Below, in pieces: positions 19,784 to 28,417 of a stretch of DNA of 64,000 bases. Position 1 is the first letter of the stretch. Every line of letters begins with the position of its first letter. Source of the DNA: Pseudomonas petrae (GTDB lineage Bacteria; Pseudomonadota; Gammaproteobacteria; Pseudomonadales; Pseudomonadaceae); assembly GCF_021728295.1 (NCBI RefSeq), contig NZ_JAKJXE010000001.1:434001-498000 (forward strand), written 5' to 3'. The notes below the pieces were generated by a model. That model made no database searches and had not been told where the DNA came from. It saw only the letters and a list, made by a program, of their open reading frames with translations. The translations under genes and the position numbers were made by a program.

Positions 19784-20251
19784 ATGACACAGTCTCACGC
19801 TTACAACGACACCAGCCTGGCCCTGACCGCCCAGATCCTCGACGCCAAGCAGCGCAAGAACCTGTCCTTCCAGGACCTGACTGACGGCACCGGTCTTGGC
19901 TTGGCCTACGTCACCGCTGCCCTGCTCGGTCAACAGCCACTGCCCGCAAACGCCGCCAAAGTCATCGGTGAAAAGCTGGACCTGGACGCTGACTCCGTCG
20001 CCCGCCTGCAAATCATCCCGCTGCGCGGCAGCCTGGCCGGCGTCCCGACCGATCCGACCATCTACCGTTTCTACGAGATGATCCAGATCTACGGCACCAC
20101 TCTGAAAGCCCTGGTTCATGAACAATTCGGCGACGGCATCATCAGCGCAATCAACTTCAAGCTCGACATGAAGAAAGTTGAAGACCCTGAAGGCGGCCAC
20201 CGCGCAGTAATTACCCTCGATGGCAAGTTCCTCCCACTGCGTCCTTTCTAA
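19784..20251 (+). CDS. cynS: Cyanase (cyanate hydratase)
   Basis: Cytosolic decameric enzyme that converts cyanate plus bicarbonate to ammonia and CO2. The N-terminal helical domain ([36 protein letters not shown]) precedes the catalytic domain, with Arg and Glu in [11 protein letters not shown] near residues 95-101 and Ser in [13 protein letters not shown] near 120. It is 155 residues, almost equal to E. coli CynS (156). ATG 19784 has AGGA nine bases upstream. Downstream are a DUF2790 gene and a carbonic anhydrase, which resupplies bicarbonate, and a CynR-type regulator lies 5.5 kb away. Confidence 0.96.
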   Translation: MTQSHAYNDTSLALTAQILDAKQRKNLSFQDLTDGTGLGLAYVTAALLGQQPLPANAAKVIGEKLDLDADSVARLQIIPLRGSLAGVPTDPTIYRFYEMIQIYGTTLKALVHEQFGDGIISAINFKLDMKKVEDPEGGHRAVITLDGKFLPLRPF

Positions 20252-20274
20252 GGTTGCAACCGGAACGGTAATTC

Positions 20275-20295
20275 GGCCCGCAACAACTGCGGGCC
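20275..20295 (+). terminator. Hairpin after cynS, probably partial
   Basis: An 8-bp perfect stem GGCCCGCA / TGCGGGCC with a 5-base loop, 24 bases past the cynS stop. There is no T-run, so it may reduce rather than stop read-through into the downstream genes, or protect the mRNA. Confidence 0.45.
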
Positions 20296-20356
20296 TGCTT
20301 CACCCACCTTATATGCGTTTTTAACGAATCACCACATTTAACTGGAGGATCTCCCC

Positions 20357-20605
20357 ATGAAAAATTTTCTGTTTCTCGCCTTGGCCCTGATGACGTCCGT
20401 GTCGGTTTATGCGCAGGAAGTTACTCCAACTCCGGACGTGGTGCATTACAACTACGGCATGCACCTGGATATCGCGCACGTTGTGAACGTTACTCCAGCT
20501 GCCAATGTCTGCGCGCCCACCCCGGTGCAGATGACGTACAAGGATTCGAGCGGTGCAATCCACGTGCTGGAATACGACGTACTCGGCGGCGGTTGCACTA
20601 ACTAA
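20357..20605 (+). CDS. Secreted DUF2790 protein
   Basis: An 82-residue protein with a clear signal peptide (MKNFLFLALALMTSVSVYA) and a short mature region with the DUF2790 pattern: DVVHYNYGMHLDIAHVVN, VCAPTPVQMTYKDSSGAIHVLEYDVLGGGC. Two cysteines could form a disulfide. GGAG lies 9 bases before the ATG. DUF2790 proteins are common in Pseudomonas and tend to occur next to copper or redox-stress genes; the function is unknown. Another member is at 32510. Confidence 0.8.
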   Translation: MKNFLFLALALMTSVSVYAQEVTPTPDVVHYNYGMHLDIAHVVNVTPAANVCAPTPVQMTYKDSSGAIHVLEYDVLGGGCTN

Positions 20606-20644
20606 TAGCCACTCACCTTCAATCACTATTTGCAGGAGCACCTC

Positions 20645-21307
20645 ATGAAAGCACTCATTGATGGTTTCTTAAAATTTCAGAAAGACGCCTTTCCCCAGCG
20701 CTCTGACTTGTTCAAGCACCTGGCTACAACGCAACACCCCGGTACGCTGTTCATCACGTGTTCTGACAGCCGCGTCGTGCCGGAACTGTTGACCCAGCAA
20801 GAACCCGGCGAGCTGTTTGTGATCCGCAACGCGGGCAACATCGTGCCCTCCTACAGCCCCCACCCGGGCGGCGTTTCGGCAACGGTCGAGTACGCCGTCG
20901 CCGTGCTGGGCGTCACCGACATCGTCATCTGCGGACACTCCGACTGCGGTGCCATGACTGCCGTGGCCAAGTGCACCTGCATGAATCACCTGCCCGCTGT
21001 TGCTGGATGGTTGGAACACGCCGAGTCGGCGAAGGTCATCAACGAATCTCGGCCTCATGCCAGCGAAGCGGCAAAAGTCAGCGCAATGGTGCGCGAGAAC
21101 GTGATCGCCCAGCTGGCGAACATCCAGACCCACCCCAGCGTGCGCCTGGCTCAAGACAAAGGCTTGCTGAATCTGCACGGCTGGGTTTACGACATCGAGA
21201 CCGGTTCGATCGACGCCCTGGACTCCGATAATCGCACCTTCAAGTCGCTGGCCAAGCATCCGACCACCTGCGCTGTTCATGCTCGCCACGGTAAAGCAGC
21301 AGCTTAA
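20645..21307 (+). CDS. cynT: Beta-class carbonic anhydrase linked to cyanase
   Basis: Second beta-carbonic anhydrase, 220 residues. Zinc-site motifs are [12 protein letters not shown] near residue 38 and CGHSDCGAM near 97, with [11 protein letters not shown] between them and [16 protein letters not shown] near the end. Position after cynS, as in cyn operons, suggests the CynT role: keeping bicarbonate available, since cyanase uses it and releases CO2. ATG 20645 has AGGAG 7 bases ahead; five extra in-frame codons upstream are dismissed. The C-terminus ([17 protein letters not shown]) is longer than in the copy at 17825. Confidence 0.93.
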   Translation: MKALIDGFLKFQKDAFPQRSDLFKHLATTQHPGTLFITCSDSRVVPELLTQQEPGELFVIRNAGNIVPSYSPHPGGVSATVEYAVAVLGVTDIVICGHSDCGAMTAVAKCTCMNHLPAVAGWLEHAESAKVINESRPHASEAAKVSAMVRENVIAQLANIQTHPSVRLAQDKGLLNLHGWVYDIETGSIDALDSDNRTFKSLAKHPTTCAVHARHGKAAA

Positions 21308-21335
21308 GACAACTGTTATTTAAAGAGTAAACACC

Positions 21336-21590
21336 GTGCAAGAAATTACGATGTATACCACGAGCACCTGTCCCTACTGTCGTGCTGCACGGGAGCTGTT
21401 CAGGAGCAAAAACATCCGATTTATAGAAATCGATGTGCAGTCCACTGAACGGCGAACAGAGATGATCAATCGAAGCGGCCGTCGCACCGTTCCCCAAATT
21501 TATTTCGGGGACCAGCATATCGGTGGATACGATGATTTGGCTCAGATTGAAAGTAACGGCGAACTATTCGAAAAGCTCGCTCCTCTTTGA
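21336..21590 (+). CDS. grxC: Glutaredoxin (Grx3 type)
   Basis: An 84-residue dithiol glutaredoxin with the CPYC active site (TSTCPYCRAARELF near residues 8-21), the cis-Pro loop RRTVPQIYFGD and the glutathione-binding GGYDDLAQIE. It reduces protein disulfides and glutathione mixed disulfides with GSH. The start is GTG 21336; there is AAAGAG eight bases upstream and no better ATG. It is 28 bases after carbonic anhydrase, so it is probably in the same operon. Glutathione reductase 1.2 kb downstream would complete the cycle. Confidence 0.92.
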   Translation: MQEITMYTTSTCPYCRAARELFRSKNIRFIEIDVQSTERRTEMINRSGRRTVPQIYFGDQHIGGYDDLAQIESNGELFEKLAPL

Positions 21591-21638
21591 AAAACTGATT
21601 TTCACAGATTATCAATCTTCGAAACAGAGACATTAATC

Positions 21639-22250
21639 ATGACAACTACTCCAACTTTAGTCCGGAAGGTGCTGGAAGGCATCAGTCAGCTCGATGATGT
21701 CGGCATTCACTTACTACGTGTCGGGGTAGCCATTATCTTTATCTGGATTGGGGCTCTCAAGTTTTTCCCCTACGAGGCAGATAGTATTACCCCCTTTGTG
21801 GCTAACAGCCCTGTCATGTCGTTTTTTTATAAAAGCCCCGGCGAATATAAAGAGCACCTCACGCATGAGGGACAGCTGGACCCTGTAAAACGTGAATGGC
21901 AGACGCAGAACCATACCTACTCATTTTCGGACGGGCTCGGTACTGTAGAAATTTTGATCGGCCTAATGGTCCTTTCCTATGTATTTTCGCGCCGCTTAGG
22001 CATGGTCGGATCCATATTGGCTTTCCTGACGCCCCTGGTCACGCTGTCATTCTTGATCACAACGCCAGAGGCATGGGTCTCGAATATTGGAGATGCCCAG
22101 TTTGGCGTGCCGTTTCTGTCCGGAGGCGGACGGCTCGTCCTTAAAGATGTGCTCATGCTAGCTGGGGCGGTGGTGATGATGGCTGATTCCGCCCGGCAGC
22201 TGCTGCAACGAGACCAAGCCACCCTCCCTTATGAAAAGGAGCCTGTTTAA
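21639..22250 (+). CDS. DUF417 (YkgB/RclC-like) inner-membrane protein
   Basis: A 203-residue membrane protein with four likely helices: GIHLLRVGVAIIFIWIGALKFF (21-42), LGTVEILIGLMVLSYVFS (about 100-118), MVGSILAFLTPLVTLSFLI (about 122-140) and the helix VLKDVLMLAGAVVMMADS near the end. The segment FPYEADSITPFVANSPVMSFFY is typical of DUF417. E. coli RclC, in the reactive-chlorine operon rclABC, belongs to this family. No rclA, rclB or rclR homologue is near, but glutaredoxin and glutathione reductase flank it, fitting a role in oxidant or chlorine stress (inference). Confidence 0.85.
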   Translation: MTTTPTLVRKVLEGISQLDDVGIHLLRVGVAIIFIWIGALKFFPYEADSITPFVANSPVMSFFYKSPGEYKEHLTHEGQLDPVKREWQTQNHTYSFSDGLGTVEILIGLMVLSYVFSRRLGMVGSILAFLTPLVTLSFLITTPEAWVSNIGDAQFGVPFLSGGGRLVLKDVLMLAGAVVMMADSARQLLQRDQATLPYEKEPV

Positions 22251-22522
22251 CCAACCAACCGTCTCCCGTGGCGATGAACTCATGCAGGCAGCAACCACCC
22301 CTGGCCCCTACGCTCGGTATCTGAGCAGTCGATGCGTAGCGATGCCCACGCCCACGGCCGGACGGGGAATTCTTAAGCCTCGACGGGATTGTTTCACTTA
22401 GCGCAATTGAGTCGTAACGGCTTTGCTCATTCTACAAACGTTCCGCTAGGTTGAGACTTGATCGCAGAGATTAAGAACTGCACCGCGTCTTGCAGTCTTG
22501 TTAATTTATTAAGGATTCCGAG

Positions 22523-22759
22523 ATGTTCGACACTACTTTTTGTTGCGACGATCGTGGCACCTCCGAGCCAATTGTCAGCATGAGTGAGTATGAAAGCGGG
22601 TTTCTGCTACCCCAAATGATGGGGGCTCAGTACATAGAAAATCACAGGACCGCTCCAGCGCTCGACGTTCATAAGGAATTTAGAAGTGTCTGGCACACAG
22701 CATCAATCACATCGGTCCTGCAAGCGGTGAAGCTGATCGTTTCATTTAAACCCGTTTAG
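22523..22759 (+). CDS. Small ORF of unknown function
   Basis: 78 codons from ATG 22523 with AAGGATTCCGAG upstream, an acceptable ribosome site. The product (MFDTTFCCDDRGTSEPIV..., ending IVSFKPV) resembles no family I know and has no signal peptide or membrane segment. It fits the DUF417-to-gor gap in the operon direction, which favours it, but the composition is not clearly protein-like. The 272 bases before it (22251-22522) show nothing. Confidence 0.3.
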   Translation: MFDTTFCCDDRGTSEPIVSMSEYESGFLLPQMMGAQYIENHRTAPALDVHKEFRSVWHTASITSVLQAVKLIVSFKPV

Positions 22760-22798
22760 TGGTCCCCAGACTGCCACACTTTTTATTAGAGAAATTAA

Positions 22799-24157
22799 AT
22801 GACTTACGACTTTGATTTGTTCGTTATTGGCGCAGGCTCAGGCGGCGTACGTGCGGCACGGTTCGCAGCTGGTTTCGGTGCCAAAGTCGCCGTTGCGGAA
22901 AGCCGCTACCTGGGCGGCACCTGCGTAAACGTTGGGTGTGTTCCAAAAAAACTGCTCGTTTACGGCGCCCACTTCGCTGAAGATTTCGAACAGGCGCAAG
23001 GATTTGGGTGGACCGCCAGCAAACCACAATTCGACTGGGAGACATTGATTGCCAACAAAAACCGTGAGATCGAAAGGCTCAACGGCCTCTACCGCAAGTT
23101 GCTGATTAGCAGTGGCGTCTCCCTGTTCGAAGGTCACGCGCGGCTTACCGATGCTCATCATGTGGCCATCAATGGCCAGTGCTTTAGCGCCGAGCGAATT
23201 TTGATTGCCACCGGCGGCTGGCCACAGATTCCGGATATTCCGGGACGTGAGCACGCGATAACTTCCAATGAAGCCTTTTTCCTAAAGCAGTTGCCCAAAC
23301 GAGTGTTGGTCGTGGGAGGCGGTTATATCGCCGTTGAGTTCGCCGGTATTTTCAACGGCTTGGGCGCCGACACACGACTGCTGTATCGCGGTGAAATGTT
23401 CCTGCGAGGTTTCGATCAATCGGTGCGCACGCACCTGGCCGAAGAACTGACGAAGCGCGGTCTTCACTTGGACTTCAATACCGACATCGAGCTGATCGTC
23501 AAACAGCCAGACGGCAGCCTGCTCGCGACACTCAAAGATGGTCGCCAACTGGAAACCGACAGTATTTTCTACGCCACCGGCCGCCGCCCAATGCTCGACA
23601 ATCTGGGGCTGGAAAACACCCTCGTCGAACTCAATGAAGCAGGCTACATTTCAGTCAACGAGGGATTTGAAACACGCGAACCGTCCATCCTGGCACTGGG
23701 CGATGTGATTGGCGGTGTTCAGCTGACGCCGGTTGCAACGGCAGAAGGCATGGCGGTCGCGCGTCGTCTGTTCAAACCCGAACAGTATCGCCCCGTGGAC
23801 TATCGGCATATTCCGACAGCCGTTTTCAGCCAGCCAAGCATCGGCACCGTAGGGCTGACCGAAGAGCAGGCGGTGGCGGAAGGACATAAGGTGGTAGTTT
23901 ACGAAAGCCGTTTCCGGCCGATGAAACTGACCCTCACCGAATCGTCCGAAAAGACCTTGATGAAGCTGGTCGTGGACGCTGAAAGCGATAGGGTGCTGGG
24001 GGCACATATGGTGGGTCCCGACGCTGGAGACATCATTCAGGGCTTGGCAATCGCTCTGAAGGCCGGCGCCACCAAGCGCCTGTTCGACGAGACAATTGGT
24101 GTACATCCGACCTCTGCGGAAGAGTTCGTGACCTTGCGTACGCCGGTGAGAAGATAA
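22799..24157 (+). CDS. gor: Glutathione reductase
   Basis: Cytosolic homodimeric flavoenzyme reducing GSSG with NADPH. The FAD motif [23 protein letters not shown] is near residues 10-32 and the redox disulfide is in [17 protein letters not shown] near 40-55. The NADP fold [21 protein letters not shown] is near 172, followed by [17 protein letters not shown] near 300. The C-terminal active-site [14 protein letters not shown] supplies the catalytic His-Glu pair. At 452 residues it matches GorA. It is the last gene of the run cynS...grx-DUF417-gor. Confidence 0.96.
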   Translation: MTYDFDLFVIGAGSGGVRAARFAAGFGAKVAVAESRYLGGTCVNVGCVPKKLLVYGAHFAEDFEQAQGFGWTASKPQFDWETLIANKNREIERLNGLYRKLLISSGVSLFEGHARLTDAHHVAINGQCFSAERILIATGGWPQIPDIPGREHAITSNEAFFLKQLPKRVLVVGGGYIAVEFAGIFNGLGADTRLLYRGEMFLRGFDQSVRTHLAEELTKRGLHLDFNTDIELIVKQPDGSLLATLKDGRQLETDSIFYATGRRPMLDNLGLENTLVELNEAGYISVNEGFETREPSILALGDVIGGVQLTPVATAEGMAVARRLFKPEQYRPVDYRHIPTAVFSQPSIGTVGLTEEQAVAEGHKVVVYESRFRPMKLTLTESSEKTLMKLVVDAESDRVLGAHMVGPDAGDIIQGLAIALKAGATKRLFDETIGVHPTSAEEFVTLRTPVRR

Positions 24158-24496
24158 CTAATCGATGACGGTGAGGGGTGGTTCCTTAAGATTTTCCGGC
24201 CGCTTTTTCCATGGTGAAACTGCCTCACGTCTCTGGCGCTCGAACATCTGGTCGCTGGCACACCCATCCCATTTGCTGGCAATCGGGTCACGCTGGTCAG
24301 CCCCGATCTGGCGGCGCGCTTTGAACCAGGTGACCACTTGCTTGTGAATCCGGTGACAGGGACTTATTACTGATACCGGTGACTGATCAACTGGCAGCTG
24401 CCGTTTCCACCAAACGCAACGAGTCAGTGAAACGATAGTGATGCGATGCCCGGGCCAGTTCTGCCGGCCTGGGCATAAGTCGATACTGAACGGGCG
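24158..24496. other. 339-base gap with a possible protein remnant
   Basis: A 51-codon open stretch (24218-24373, plus) without a start reads LEHLVAGTPIPFAGNRVTLV, then DLAARFEPGDHLLVNPVTG and a stop. It has protein-like composition and could be the fragment of a lost enzyme, but I cannot name it. Nothing else is seen. Confidence 0.3.
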
Positions 24497-25426
24497 TCAC
24501 TGACGGTCCAGAAACGTGCATGTCAGACTAGCAACCTCGTCCAGTCTTGTGTCCATCACAAAATGGCCACCGTCGAGGATGTCGATCTCTGCGTCTGGCA
24601 AATCCCTCCTAAAGGCTTGAGCCCCTTCGACCGTGAACGCCAAGTCATGCTTTCCCCAAATCACCAGAGTAGGAAGACGATGTTCGCGCAGCCACTTCTG
24701 CCACGCAGGGTAGGCGTCCAGGTTTGTTCGATAGTCGTAAATCAGAGCCATCTGGATTGGCCCTTCGCCTGGACGATTGAGAAACGCAACTTCGTCCTGC
24801 CATAGATCCGGATTGTAGGCGCCTACATCCGGATCACTTCCGATATGGCGCTGGCGCGTTACCTCCATAGACAGATGCGCAGCCTGTAACCTGGCTTCGT
24901 AGGCATTACGATCAGCCCAGTAGGCTTTGCGAGTCTCCCACACCTTTCCAAGGCCGTCGGCGTACACATTTCCATTTTGGAAAACCATCGCGGTTACTGC
25001 ACCAGGCCTTGCTATCGCGAGACGCATACCCACTGGGGCACCGTAGTCTTGCATAAACAGGACGTAGCGCTTTAAGCCAACAACATCAGTGAAGTGTCCG
25101 ATGAGCGTTGCGTAATGATCGAACGTGTAAACAAACTGCTCGGGCGTAGGAGCGTCGCTATTTCCGAAGCCTGGGTAGTCAGGTGCAATCATGTGAAAAC
25201 GGTCGCCCAGACGTCGCATCAGGCCATCGTACATTCTGGATGAGCTAGGGACCCCGTGCAGTAACAAGATGGCTGGAGCATTGACGTCGCCAATCTCTCG
25301 ATAAGCAATATTTACTCCATCAACTATCACTTGGTGATAGGACATTCTTGGTGGTTCGGCTCGGGCAGTACCGAGAGCTAACATCAGCGGGAGCATGGAT
25401 AACACGAAAAACTTGGAAAGCGTCAT
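24497..25426 (-). CDS. Exported alpha/beta hydrolase (haloalkane dehalogenase/epoxide hydrolase-like)
   Basis: A 309-residue protein with a signal peptide (MTLSKFFVLSMLPLMLALGTARA) and an alpha/beta hydrolase fold. The oxyanion loop is LLLHGVPSSSRMY. The nucleophile elbow is FMQDYGAPVGMR with Asp rather than Ser, as in dehalogenases and epoxide hydrolases. The acid region is PTLVIWGKHDLAF and the His is in LDGGHFVMDT. A cap domain covers about residues 150-235. ATG 25426 has GGAG 8 bases upstream. It is divergent from cynR, with a hexamer repeat array in between. The substrate is unknown. Confidence 0.85.
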   Translation of the reverse strand: MTLSKFFVLSMLPLMLALGTARAEPPRMSYHQVIVDGVNIAYREIGDVNAPAILLLHGVPSSSRMYDGLMRRLGDRFHMIAPDYPGFGNSDAPTPEQFVYTFDHYATLIGHFTDVVGLKRYVLFMQDYGAPVGMRLAIARPGAVTAMVFQNGNVYADGLGKVWETRKAYWADRNAYEARLQAAHLSMEVTRQRHIGSDPDVGAYNPDLWQDEVAFLNRPGEGPIQMALIYDYRTNLDAYPAWQKWLREHRLPTLVIWGKHDLAFTVEGAQAFRRDLPDAEIDILDGGHFVMDTRLDEVASLTCTFLDRQ

Positions 25427-25636
25427 TGTCACCACTCCAAATGGTTGCACGAAAGCTGAGCGTCTGGATGTACTGAAGCGCAGGCGCGCCTAAACGAAGT
25501 GTCGACCCCTTGGGTGATGTCAGGAATGACTAATCGTAACAATGCGCTGTTTCATTTCGCAGAATAATCCGAGCGTCGCGCGTGAGCTCCAGCGCAGCGA
25601 GGGCTGCCTCGGATCGTGCTCCTGACGCGGTCTTAG

Positions 25637-25724
25637 GTCGATGTCGCCGTCGCTGTCGCCGTCGCTGTCGATGTCGCTGTCGCTGTCGCTGTCGCTGTCG
25701 CCGTCGCCGTCGCCGTCGCCGTCG
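25637..25724 (+). repeat. GTCGCY hexanucleotide microsatellite
   Basis: Fourteen and two-thirds tandem copies of GTCGNN. Six units are GTCGCC, six GTCGCT and two GTCGAT, and they are arranged in runs. It lies in the 376-base divergent region between the exported hydrolase and cynR, ending 78 bases before the cynR start. It is not part of a supported protein, though one antisense frame would read Asp-Gly/Ser/Ile dipeptides. Confidence 0.9.
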
Positions 25725-25802
25725 TATAAATCGGAAGCAGTGACTACGCTCAAGTCCGATATACACTCAATCGACCTGCCCTATTCCCTTTGGTGATTAC
25801 CC

Positions 25803-26681
25803 ATGCTGCTACGACACCTGCGCTATCTGCTGGCCGTCGCCGACAATGGAGGCTTCACGCGCGCGGCCGAAGTGCTTCACGTATCCCAACCGACGCTTTC
25901 GCAACAGATTCGGCAATTAGAAGACATGCTGGGTGTGGCCCTTTTTGACCGTACATCTCGTACCGTTAAGCCGACCGATGCAGGCATGGCGTATATCGAG
26001 TGCGCGCGGCGGGTTCTTGTGGAGCTGGCGGCGGGCAAGCGCGCGCTTCACGATGTAAAAGACCTGTCGCGAGGCACCTTGCGCTTAGCGATGACACCGA
26101 CCTTCATGGCGTATTTGGTCGGGCCGCTTGTTCGGGACTATTCCGCACGGTTTCCGAACATTCATTTACAGATCTTCGAGCTGTCGATGGGCGACATTGA
26201 GATCGGATTGGCGGATGACTCACTTGATATCGCAATCGCCTTTGATAAGGTGAGGAACGCCGACATCGAGTCTATTCCAGCATTTGTTGAAACATTGGGG
26301 CTGATGGTGGGCCGGGACCATCCGTTGCACGACTGCGACATCCCTTTGACCCGTGCGCAAGTAGCGCAGCTGGACTTTGCATTATTGACACCGGATTTCG
26401 CCACTAGAATCAGTATTGACGAGTTTTTTTCTCAAACAGGCATAACTCCCAAGGTCGTGGTTGAGGTGAATTCAGTAAATACGTTACTCGAAGTGGTCCG
26501 GCACACCCCGATTGCAACCATTCTGCCGGAGCCGATTGCAACCCAGGACCGCGCGTTAACGACACTCGCAATTGAGAACCAAGCCCCGCAACGCGGAGCG
26601 TCGGTGCTAAGACGCAAAAATAATTACCATAGCGCTGCCTCAGTGGCCTTTATGGACTTAGCGTTGGGAATCAGACACTAG
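25803..26681 (+). CDS. cynR: LysR-type regulator CynR
   Basis: A 292-residue LysR-family regulator. The winged helix-turn-helix is LRYLLAVADNGGFTRAAEVLHVSQPTLSQQIRQLEDMLGVALFDR (residues 6-50, given here by its ends and core). The linker AAGKRALHDVKDLSRGTLRLAMTPTF and the C-terminal VLRRKNNYHSAASVAF closely follow E. coli CynR as I remember it. CynR activates the cyanase operon when cyanate is present. Here it is 5.5 kb from cynS with other genes between, rather than next to it. It starts at ATG 25803, 78 bases after a hexamer repeat array that may affect its expression. Confidence 0.85.
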   Translation: MLLRHLRYLLAVADNGGFTRAAEVLHVSQPTLSQQIRQLEDMLGVALFDRTSRTVKPTDAGMAYIECARRVLVELAAGKRALHDVKDLSRGTLRLAMTPTFMAYLVGPLVRDYSARFPNIHLQIFELSMGDIEIGLADDSLDIAIAFDKVRNADIESIPAFVETLGLMVGRDHPLHDCDIPLTRAQVAQLDFALLTPDFATRISIDEFFSQTGITPKVVVEVNSVNTLLEVVRHTPIATILPEPIATQDRALTTLAIENQAPQRGASVLRRKNNYHSAASVAFMDLALGIRH

Positions 26682-26859
26682 CTAGTCAGGACCGAACATC
26701 ACCTCCGCACTCCCCGTGGGTAGGCGTACGCTTCTGACTGATCAGGATTGTTTCGCTGGAAGCAATGCTGGATTGTGAAAATTGGCGATTCCGGTACCTA
26801 CGAGATCGGGCGATGATCTACGCGCAACGGGTCTAATTCCAACAATGATCGGGGTCCGG

Positions 26860-27324
26860 ATGTCCAAGCACGCAATCAAGGTCTATCGCCCATCCATTCG
26901 CCATGACTCCTATCGGATTGAGTTGCCGCTGTCGCTCCTTGGCTTGCAAGCAGAGTTGGTTTCGATGAAGCGGTCCGGGGAGAACCTCTCGGAACTCCCC
27001 GCGCGGTGCAGCCTGGGGCAAAGTCCAGTGATTGATGACGGCGAAACTATACTCGCCGTTTCGAATGCTATTTTGAATGATCTAGCGGCCAAATATGGGG
27101 ACGGCAGATGGTTGTCTGCCAGCAGGTACCTGGCCGAAGATGAACCAACAATCGCAGACGTGCCAGCGTGCTCGTCCGTTTCGTACATAGTTGATATGCC
27201 TGCATTAAAGAATGAACCTTGCCTTATCCGGACCTGGCTTTCAGCTATCGGGTCCCTACCCCATGTCGTAAAGCTCCACCCCAGTAAGAGCAGCTACACC
27301 CATGGGTGCGCCCCGAGCTATTAA
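26860..27324 (+). pseudogene. Glutathione S-transferase with internal deletion
   Basis: A 154-codon frame from ATG 26860. The thioredoxin-fold half is recognisable (HAIKVYRPSIRHDSYRIELPL, LGQSPVIDDGETILAVSNAILNDLAAKYGDGRWL). It then jumps straight to the helical-domain box EDEPTIADVPACSSVSYIV and to WLSAIGSLPHVVKL. About 60 residues between the two, the first part of the helical domain, are missing relative to full GSTs of around 205-210 residues. The glutathione Ser in AVSNAIL remains. The tail beyond HPSKSSYTHG is unrelated. It has no good ribosome site. Likely non-functional. Confidence 0.7.
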
Positions 27325-27496
27325 CACGTCCGGTGGCATCGGCTTCTGGTTGTTGCGCCGCTATCAGAGGGAGGCCGTGCATTGATCTTTCTGACCTTTT
27401 TTCACGAGGTGTTACTGCTGGTTTTGAGATCTGACGCCATCCTCAACCAAGCCTTTACCAGATAATCACAGTCATACCTACGAGACAGAGTCGCCT

Positions 27497-28417
27497 ATGG
27501 ATCGCTTCCAGGAAATGCAGATATTTACGGCTGTGGCGGATGAAGAGGGTTTCGCCGCTGCTGCCCGCCGCTTGAATATTTCGCCGCCTAGCGTGACACG
27601 TGTGATCGCCGCCATGGAGGAGCGAATCGGCACTCAGTTATTGGCGAGGACTACTCGAAGCCTGCACCTGACGGAGGCGGGCCAGCGCTATCTGGAGGAT
27701 TGTCGCCGGATACTTGGCGAGGTGGATGAAGCTGAAGAGGCCGCCGCAGGGAGTTACTCAATCCCCTGCGGGCACCTGACCGTGACGGCATCAGTCTTGT
27801 TCGGCGAGTTATATATTGCCCCGCTACTGGCCTCGTACCTGGATCAATTTCCCTCCGTACACCTTAACGCGTTATTGGTAGACCGTGTCGTGAGCATGGC
27901 AGATGAGGGAATTGACGTAGCGATCCGGATTGGCCATTTGCACGAAAGCAGCCTCAATGCCATCAAGGTCGGAGAAGTTCGACAGGTGATATGCTGGGCA
28001 CCCTCCTATTTTGAGCGAAACGGCCGCCCAGGCCACCCGGGTGAGCTGAGCACGGCGCGGATTGTTATGTCCTCTGCGAGCCACCTCCTTAGCGACTGGC
28101 AATTTGTAAATCAGGGCAACGATCTCAGCTTTCGCTTTCAACCGCGCCTGGTGGTCACGGCGAATCAGGCTGCGATCAACATTGCGTCTCTAGGGTGGGG
28201 AATAACGCGGGTTTTATCCTACCAGGTCGCCAATCATGTCGACGCCGGTAAGCTGGAACTCGTCCTCCGCGACTATGAGCCACCGCCCCTTCCAATCCAG
28301 ATTGTGTATCAAAAGAGCAACCGAGTTCCTGCAAAAATCCGGACGTTCGTTGATTTCCTCGTCGAGCAGTTGGGGAGTAATGCCGCACTTCAACCCGATA
28401 GCCAGAGTACTCTCTGA
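27497..28417 (+). CDS. LysR-type regulator (first of a tandem pair)
   Basis: A 306-residue LysR-family regulator. The helix-turn-helix is in FTAVADEEGFAAAARRLNISPPSVTRVIAAMEERIG (residues 10-45). Effector-domain pieces are LYIAPLLASYLDQFPSVHLNALLVDR and MADEGIDVAIRIGHL. The pattern MDRFQEMQIFTAVAD belongs to the large PecT/DsdC-like single-gene LysR group that often sits by GST or oxidoreductase genes. Its stop TGA overlaps the next start by one base, so the two are translationally coupled. A target cannot be assigned; the adjacent GST remnant and hydrolase are candidates. Confidence 0.88.
   Translation: MDRFQEMQIFTAVADEEGFAAAARRLNISPPSVTRVIAAMEERIGTQLLARTTRSLHLTEAGQRYLEDCRRILGEVDEAEEAAAGSYSIPCGHLTVTASVLFGELYIAPLLASYLDQFPSVHLNALLVDRVVSMADEGIDVAIRIGHLHESSLNAIKVGEVRQVICWAPSYFERNGRPGHPGELSTARIVMSSASHLLSDWQFVNQGNDLSFRFQPRLVVTANQAAINIASLGWGITRVLSYQVANHVDAGKLELVLRDYEPPPLPIQIVYQKSNRVPAKIRTFVDFLVEQLGSNAALQPDSQSTL

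Noticed and set aside
21639-22250. A full rclABC reactive-chlorine operon
   Set aside because: Only the DUF417 (RclC-like) component is present; the flavoprotein at 22799 has the CVNVGC and HPTSAEE motifs of glutathione reductase rather than RclA.
25520-25766. Asp-rich or Arg-rich proteins encoded across the hexamer array
   Set aside because: Both minus-strand frames simply translate the GTCGNN repeat; no ribosome site or conserved flanks.
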